NCBI RefSeq assembly: GCF_001866645.1
Contig: NZ_MLYP01000102.1
Coordinates: 1-45,386 of the forward strand
DNA from: Streptomyces colonosanans
GTDB taxonomy: Bacteria; Actinomycetota; Actinomycetes; Streptomycetales; Streptomycetaceae
Direction of reading: 5' to 3'
DNA length: 45,386 bases
Positions 41,712 to 45,386 of the stretch are shown piece by piece. The notes under the pieces are model-generated. The model saw nothing but the letters and a program-made list of their open reading frames with translations, did no database searches and was not told the origin of the DNA. Each line of letters begins with the position of its first letter. The stretch's first letter is position 1. Both the position numbers and the translations under genes were made by a program.

Positions 41712-41951
41712 ATGTTGCGTATCGCCAAGGGCCTGGCCCTGACCACCGTTGCCGCCGCGGTCGTGGCGGGTACCGCCGGCATCGCTGCCGCCGACAGCGG
41801 CGCCTCGGGCGCCGCCAGCAACTCTCCGGGCATCCTGTCGGGCAACGTTACGCAGATCCCGATCGACGTCCAGGCCAACGTGTGCGGGAACACGATCGAC
41901 ATCATCGGCCTGCTGAACCCCGCGTTCGGCAACACGTGCGGCAACGCCTGA
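41712..41951 (+). CDS. short chaplin
   Basis: A 79-aa protein, ATG 9 bases after aaggag. The signal peptide (1-27) ends AGIAAA. The chaplin domain has SNSPGILSGNVTQIPIDVQA, Cys58 and Cys76, and GLLNPAFGNTCGNA. It resembles the ChpF/ChpG type of short chaplin, which differ in having VQAN rather than VPVN before the first cysteine (from memory). It would join the amyloid surface layer with the two chaplins at 29-30 kb. A hairpin follows and a second secreted gene lies 292 bases downstream. Confidence 0.95.
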   Translation: MLRIAKGLALTTVAAAVVAGTAGIAAADSGASGAASNSPGILSGNVTQIPIDVQANVCGNTIDIIGLLNPAFGNTCGNA

Positions 41952-41970
41952 CGTCCGAGCGAAGCCCTGT

Positions 41971-42003
41971 GCCGGCCGCTCTCCCGCTCGGGAGGCGGCC
42001 GGC
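41971..42003 (+). terminator. chaplin terminator
   Basis: gccggccgc...gcggccggc arms with an inner ctccc/gggag stem and a short gctc loop, 19 bases after the stop. The gap 41952-42243 otherwise shows no gene. Confidence 0.65.
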
Positions 42004-42243
42004 TGGCGTTGTGCCACCGATCGGGTTCTGCCTCGGTCGGCCCGGGCGGGGCGGGGTACGGCGCCCTCGCGGGATGCCTCACCAGAGACGACGAGCGCGG
42101 CAGGGAGGGAACGCGGCCCGCCGCGCGTTCGGTGGCTGCGGGCATCTTTGCCGCCCGCTGGGTTTCCGCGGGCCCGGGGACTCGTTGACCAGGGCGCAGT
42201 ACTCATTCCTCTGGTGACATGAGTCGCCGAAGAAAGGAACACG

Positions 42244-42540
42244 ATGAAGTCCCTCAAAGCCGCCGCCGTTGTTGCCGGATCCCTGGTCGTCGCCGGTGCC
42301 GCGGCTCCTGCCTTCGCCTCGAACGCCTCCGACCTCGCGCCCACCGGCGTCAACGGCGCGCTGCAGACCCTCACCAGCCAGCGGACCCTCGACGTACGCC
42401 CCGTTCAGCACCAGTCCGACGCCCTTGACTCCGAGAACAAGAGCTCCGTGCTCAGCACCGTGAAGAGCGCGACGACCCGACTCAACCAGTACGGCGGCAC
42501 GGGCCGGCTGCTCGGCGGACTGCCCCTCCAGAGCCGATGA
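42244..42540 (+). CDS. small secreted protein next to a chaplin, unknown
   Basis: A 98-aa protein, ATG 6 bases after aaaggaa. The signal peptide is MKSLKAAAVVAGSLVVAGAA with a cleavage site near PAFASNA. The mature ~72 residues have no cysteine and are polar (LTSQRTLDVRPVQHQSDALD, SSVLSTVKSATTRLNQYGG), ending GRLLGGLPLQSR. It lacks chaplin and rodlin marks. The position suggests a secreted role in development, but this is inference. A further possible hairpin begins just after its stop. Confidence 0.75.
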   Translation: MKSLKAAAVVAGSLVVAGAAAPAFASNASDLAPTGVNGALQTLTSQRTLDVRPVQHQSDALDSENKSSVLSTVKSATTRLNQYGGTGRLLGGLPLQSR

Positions 42541-42630
42541 CCTCACGTCCCCGGGCGGTCGGCCGTACCGGGGCCGGCGGCAGCCCACGGCAGTAGGGGC
42601 CCTCCCCGGCAGCCCGCTGTGGCGCCCGGG

Positions 42631-42980
42631 TCAGCCCCCGAGGCGGCGCACCGGCTCCCCCGCGAGGTACGCGTGGATGTCCTCGACCGCCTGGCCGCCT
42701 GCGTCACCCGACTGCCGATCTTCCCGAGCCCGAGCAGCCCGGGCCGTCTCCCGTGCAGATCCGCGCCCACGGTGCTCTGCCAGGGCCCGCCCTCGCGCAG
42801 GGCGTTGTTCTCCTCCACGATGCCGCGCGCGAGCCCGAGCAGCAGCGCCCAGGTCAGCTCGACGGGCGGCGTGGAGGAACTCGCGGTGCCGCACACGGTC
42901 ACACCGTGCGCCTCGGCGGCGGCGTAGTCGATGACGCTGTTCCGCATCCCGGAGGCGATGAGCAGTTTCAGCCGGGGCAG
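42631..42980 (-). pseudogene. internally deleted D-2-hydroxyacid dehydrogenase
   Basis: The 5' part reads LPRLKLLIASGMRNSVIDYA, then TASSSTPPVELTWALLLGLA and LGLGKIGSRV, which matches the substrate domain and the start of the NAD-binding loop of D-isomer 2-hydroxyacid dehydrogenases. The frame is then lost; in another frame QAVEDIHAYLAGEPVRRLGG, the typical C-terminus, ends at 42631. The middle of the NAD domain with the catalytic Arg/Glu/His is missing, and no start codon precedes LPRLK. Clearly a dead gene. Confidence 0.85.
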
Positions 42981-42995
42981 CCGGGCCCGGCAGGA

Positions 42996-43943
42996 TTCGA
43001 GCCTGCGGCCAAGCCCTTCAGACGTCGTCTCAAGGCTGTTCCAGTTCGCCCAGACCCATCACCCGCAGCGCATGGTTGGCCATCTCAAGATGACCGGTCG
43101 CGTTGGGATGCGCCGCATCGTCCAGCCACGGGATCGGGTCCGCCGTGCCATGGTGCGCGAGCCAGTGCGCTTCGTGGTCGACGAGCAGCGCGCCGGTCTC
43201 CGCGGCGAGCTCCCGTACCGCCTGGCAGTACGCAGGCATGGCCGCACGTCGTTCGCGGCCCGAGAAACTGACCAGAACCGGGGTGTGCAGCACGATCTGC
43301 GTGCCTTCACCGACGTTGTCGATGATTTTGCGCATCGCGTCGTGGAAGGCGGGCAGCCCGGCCTCGCCGGCGAGGCAGTCGTTCGTGCCGAGCGAGACGG
43401 ACAGCACATCGGGCTGAAAGCGGCCGATCAGCCAGTCATGTGCTCCGAGCACGTCACCCGCGCTCCACCCGGAGACACCAGAGTTGATCAGGACATCTGT
43501 GAGCCTGCCCAGCTGCCACCCCACCCGCTCGTGCACATGCTCGGCCCAGCCACGCGCACCGTGGGTGTGCAGCACGCCCTGGGTGATGCTGTCTCCAGTC
43601 GCCACCCAGGTCATGGGCGTGTCGGCCAACCGAATCATGATGCGTTCCCTCCCGTTTCCGCCGCCGCGCGTCCTGCTGGGCGCGGCGTCCCGTCCGTGGG
43701 CCATGCTGCCTCCCCAAGATCATGTGCGCAACGCCCGTGCGGGGGCGGGAGAGTTGCCGACGAGCGCGAGGCGCCGGCAGTGCTCCAGCAGGGTCACCGA
43801 GAAGGCGAGGGCGCGCTGTGCGGTCCAGCGGTCGGCAGGTCCGGAGACGGTCGCCGAGGTCACGGCGCGACGATCTGCGGGCAGAACAGCCGCGTCGGAA
43901 GCTGCGCGCCAGCGAGCCCGATCGTTCGAACCTGCGGCCAAGC
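42996..43943. repeat. 19-bp direct repeats flanking the SGNH hydrolase
   Basis: ttcga(g/a)cctgcggccaagc occurs at 42996-43014 and 43925-43943, 18 of 19 bases identical, 929 bases apart. The first copy extends on the minus strand into a GCAGG/CCTGC stem with a TCGAA loop resembling a tRNA T-arm. Confidence 0.55.
43030..43638 (-). CDS. SGNH/GDSL-family hydrolase
   Basis: A 202-aa protein without a signal peptide. Block I is ATGDSITQG (nucleophile Ser17), a Gly region is NSGVSGWSAGD, block III LGTNDC (84-87) and block V DAAHPN (Asp174, His177), so the catalytic set is complete. Such enzymes are esterases or deacetylases acting on acylated sugars or lipids; the substrate here is open. The ATG follows ggagg by 10 bases. 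Decayed sequence lies on both sides, so it may be part of an acquired segment. Confidence 0.9.
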   Translation of the reverse strand: MIRLADTPMTWVATGDSITQGVLHTHGARGWAEHVHERVGWQLGRLTDVLINSGVSGWSAGDVLGAHDWLIGRFQPDVLSVSLGTNDCLAGEAGLPAFHDAMRKIIDNVGEGTQIVLHTPVLVSFSGRERRAAMPAYCQAVRELAAETGALLVDHEAHWLAHHGTADPIPWLDDAAHPNATGHLEMANHALRVMGLGELEQP

Positions 43944-44147
43944 GCACTGCTGCTGTTGCGGGTTGTCGAACTCTGCTGTCATCCGCCCTCGTTGCCGCCA
44001 GAACTGCCGTCACTGCCGTCAGTACGCGGCTGCAGAGGGGCTTGGCGCCTTCAGTGGTTGCCCCGCTGAGCGGCGTGCGTCGACATCTGTATGGCTCGTG
44101 GAACTGCAACGGTGTCCTGGATGTCATGTCCTGTCGTGGACAGAGCC
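43639..44147. other. 509-base stretch without a clear gene
   Basis: Open frames exist on both strands, including a minus-strand frame with helix-like ALAFSVTLLEHCRRLALVG near 43735-43800, but none has both a ribosome site and a recognisable fold. It looks like eroded coding sequence. It contains the second 19-bp direct repeat. Confidence 0.4.
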
Positions 44148-44546
44148 ATGTCGGAATCCAACACCTGTCTCCCTTGGGCGGGCTCCGCATTGTTCGGAGC
44201 TGCCATGGGCTGCGTCGCGTGGGCCCTGGCTGTCTGGGCTCGTGCGTACTGTGACGCGGGATACGAAGCCGGCGGACGGCTGGAACTCAACTTCCTGCTA
44301 CCTCTGGTCGTGGTGGCCGAAGCCCTCATGGGGCTCGTGGCGCGGGCCATCGGCCGACGCCTGACGCTTCACGCGCCGGCGGCTGTCCGCGTCCTGATGC
44401 CGACGCTGCTGGTGGTCGTGGCGACGGTGTGGCCGGCATGGTGGTTCTTCGCGACGCGAGGGACCTTGGACGGCTATCCGGGCGACTCGGGCCTTTGCCC
44501 CGTGAGCAACATCCCGCCGCAGTGGCCTGACTGGATTCCCGCTTGA
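44148..44546 (+). CDS. small integral membrane protein, unknown
   Basis: A 132-aa protein with three to four helices (AGSALFGAAMGCVAWALAVW; LELNFLLPLVVVAEALMGLV; VLMPTLLVVVATVWPAWWFF) and a short extracytoplasmic tail DGYPGDSGLCPVSNIPPQWP. Tails of this type recur in small Streptomyces membrane proteins, as far as I recall. The start at 44148 is chosen for the natural N-terminus MSESNTCLPWAG; the ribosome site is weak. Function unknown. Confidence 0.7.
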   Translation: MSESNTCLPWAGSALFGAAMGCVAWALAVWARAYCDAGYEAGGRLELNFLLPLVVVAEALMGLVARAIGRRLTLHAPAAVRVLMPTLLVVVATVWPAWWFFATRGTLDGYPGDSGLCPVSNIPPQWPDWIPA

Positions 44547-44616
44547 CCAGCCACAACTGATCACCGGCGGCCGTGACCTGCGGTGACCTCACCGAGACAT
44601 GTCTACCGGCGCACTT

Positions 44617-44967
44617 TCACAGCGACCGGCAGGCCCGCCGGCCATCGCCCTCCCGAGCGGAGAGAGCAAGGACGCCCCAACCTGTCCCGAATGCAGCCGC
44701 CCCATGAGATCCCCCGGCGGAAGGCTTGCAGCGGAAGACCAGGGCGACGACGCCACGGGTCATGTTCTTGTAGACGCCGGTGAGTTCGTCCACCTCGATG
44801 TGGATGCCTGTCTCCTCCAGGGCCTCGCGGGCGACGCCGGCCTCGGGGGTCTCGTTGAGTTCGAGGACACCGCCGGGGAGTTCCCAGGTGCCGTTGTCGG
44901 CCCGGCGGATCGCCAGGAGGCGCCCGTCCTCACGCACCACCACTCCGGCCACGGACACCGAGGGCAT
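44617..44967 (-). pseudogene. 3'-truncated NUDIX hydrolase
   Basis: The first ~80 residues are a clean NUDIX N-terminal half: VSVAGVVVREDGRLLAIRRA and the box GGVLELNETPEAGVAREALE followed by ETGI, with the metal-binding glutamates present. After VALVFRCKPSAGG the sequence loses family character at about 44725 and runs to a chance stop at 44617. The missing half normally supplies the last strands and helix, so activity is doubtful. Its ATG is only 11 bases from a transposase remnant. Confidence 0.8.
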
Positions 44968-44978
44968 GGCACCGCCAC

Positions 44979-45229
44979 ATGAAACAGGCCATGGCAGCCC
45001 ACGCCCGCCTGACCATCCTGCGCACCCGCGCACTCGATACCGGGAAAGCAGAAACGGATCCTCCCAGCTCATCCACCTCAGCCTCGCCGAGATCCGGCGC
45101 CTGATCACGCGTCTCACCGACCGCCGCCCGGCAACGATCGACCACGTCCTGCGCTGGTCGTACTGGCGCCGAAGACGACAACGCCAAGCCCGCATCAGTC
45201 ACTACACACGCCGCGGACACAGCCCCTGA
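44979..45229 (+). mobile_element. frameshifted transposase C-terminal remnant (IS701-like)
   Basis: One frame gives AHARLTILRTRALDTGKAET to about 45057; another continues QLIHLSLAEIRRLITRL, then WSYWRRRRQRQARISHYTRR to a stop at 45229. Together they match the end of DDE transposases of the IS701 type (a helix with 'EIRRLL', then W-S-W-RRRHQ-A). A frameshift at about 45058 separates the parts, and the catalytic core is absent. A dead element that probably accounts for the rearranged neighbourhood. Confidence 0.75.
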
Positions 45230-45312
45230 AACTGGCCAGCAATCAGCACAAACACCGTTGCAGTATTAGGGCCTGTTCTGAGTTCCCCGTCTGCGCCCCG
45301 ACGCCCGGCACG

Positions 45313-45357
45313 CACTCCCCCAAGCTCTCGGCTTCGCTCGAGCAGGGGAGACCCCCA
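45313..45357. repeat. interspersed hairpin repeat at the right end
   Basis: cactcccccaagctctcggc followed by ttcgctcgagcaggggagac and cccca: the long variant of the family seen at 25620 and 30656-30830. The preceding gacgcccggca is also shared with the 30656 copy, so the repeated unit may begin near 45299. Confidence 0.8.
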
Positions 45358-45386
45358 TGCCGCACGGCGCCGCAGGACAGGTGGCT

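Noticed and set aside
42993..43018. Possible tRNA gene 3' half
   Set aside because: The T-arm is plausible, but the base before the TCGAA is C instead of the invariant T and no anticodon arm, D-arm or matching acceptor stem is upstream. Kept only as a repeat.
43720..44190. A 156-codon minus-strand frame
   Set aside because: No ribosome site or recognised domain; only a short helical stretch looks protein-like. Described as an eroded region.

Overview
The window is high-GC, GC-third-position-biased actinobacterial chromosome, almost certainly Streptomyces. Evidence: three chaplin genes (spore and aerial-hypha surface proteins), a Scr1-type XRE/DUF397 regulator pair, many GTG starts and a TTG start, and a gene order (chaplins, iol/mmsA, copper ATPase, citrate synthase, RecD-like helicase, rbs operon, GH3, fused ABC exporter) that I recall as a core Streptomyces arrangement. 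Synteny is from memory, not a search.

Layout. 1-6.5 kb: 3' end of a TPP enzyme, small secreted proteins, a secreted beta-lactamase-like serine hydrolase, and a 1247-aa fused ABC exporter. 6.5-12.2 kb: secreted GH3 glycosidase, divergent LysR/EamA pair, GNAT acetyltransferase, xylose-isomerase-like TIM barrel. 12.2-14.1 kb: DUF397 + XRE regulator and a small unknown gene bracketed by two related inverted repeats. 14.2-20.3 kb: a complete ribose operon on the minus strand (rbsR-A-C-B-K-D) with translationally coupled junctions and two tandem operators. 20.5-24.3 kb: RecD2-type helicase and citrate synthase. 24.3-24.9 kb: a gap between convergent genes that holds a two-hairpin RNA candidate. 24.9-28.5 kb: copper module copZ-copA under a CsoR-type operator, plus a PrsW-like protease whose stop codon lies inside that operator. 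28.7-30.4 kb: small HTH protein, a cell-wall-anchored chaplin and a short chaplin. 30.6-34.6 kb: a repeat cluster, then an ABC-2 permease coupled to a protein joining an extracellular S15-like hydrolase to a cytosolic ABC ATPase. 34.7-41.4 kb: acetyltransferase, APC permease and a myo-inositol/malonate-semialdehyde operon (iolB-iolD-mmsA) whose first gene, iolC, is only a fragment. 41.7-45.4 kb: third chaplin, small secreted protein, then a decaying accessory stretch (internally deleted dehydrogenase, SGNH hydrolase between short direct repeats, truncated NUDIX, frameshifted transposase remnant, another repeat copy).

Most notable: the hydrolase-ABC ATPase fusion with its coupled permease; the paired C6-loop hairpins after citA; an interspersed hairpin repeat read in frame within CopA; the matched inverted repeats around the 107-aa gene at 13.6 kb; and the CsoR-type operator doubling as a stop codon.
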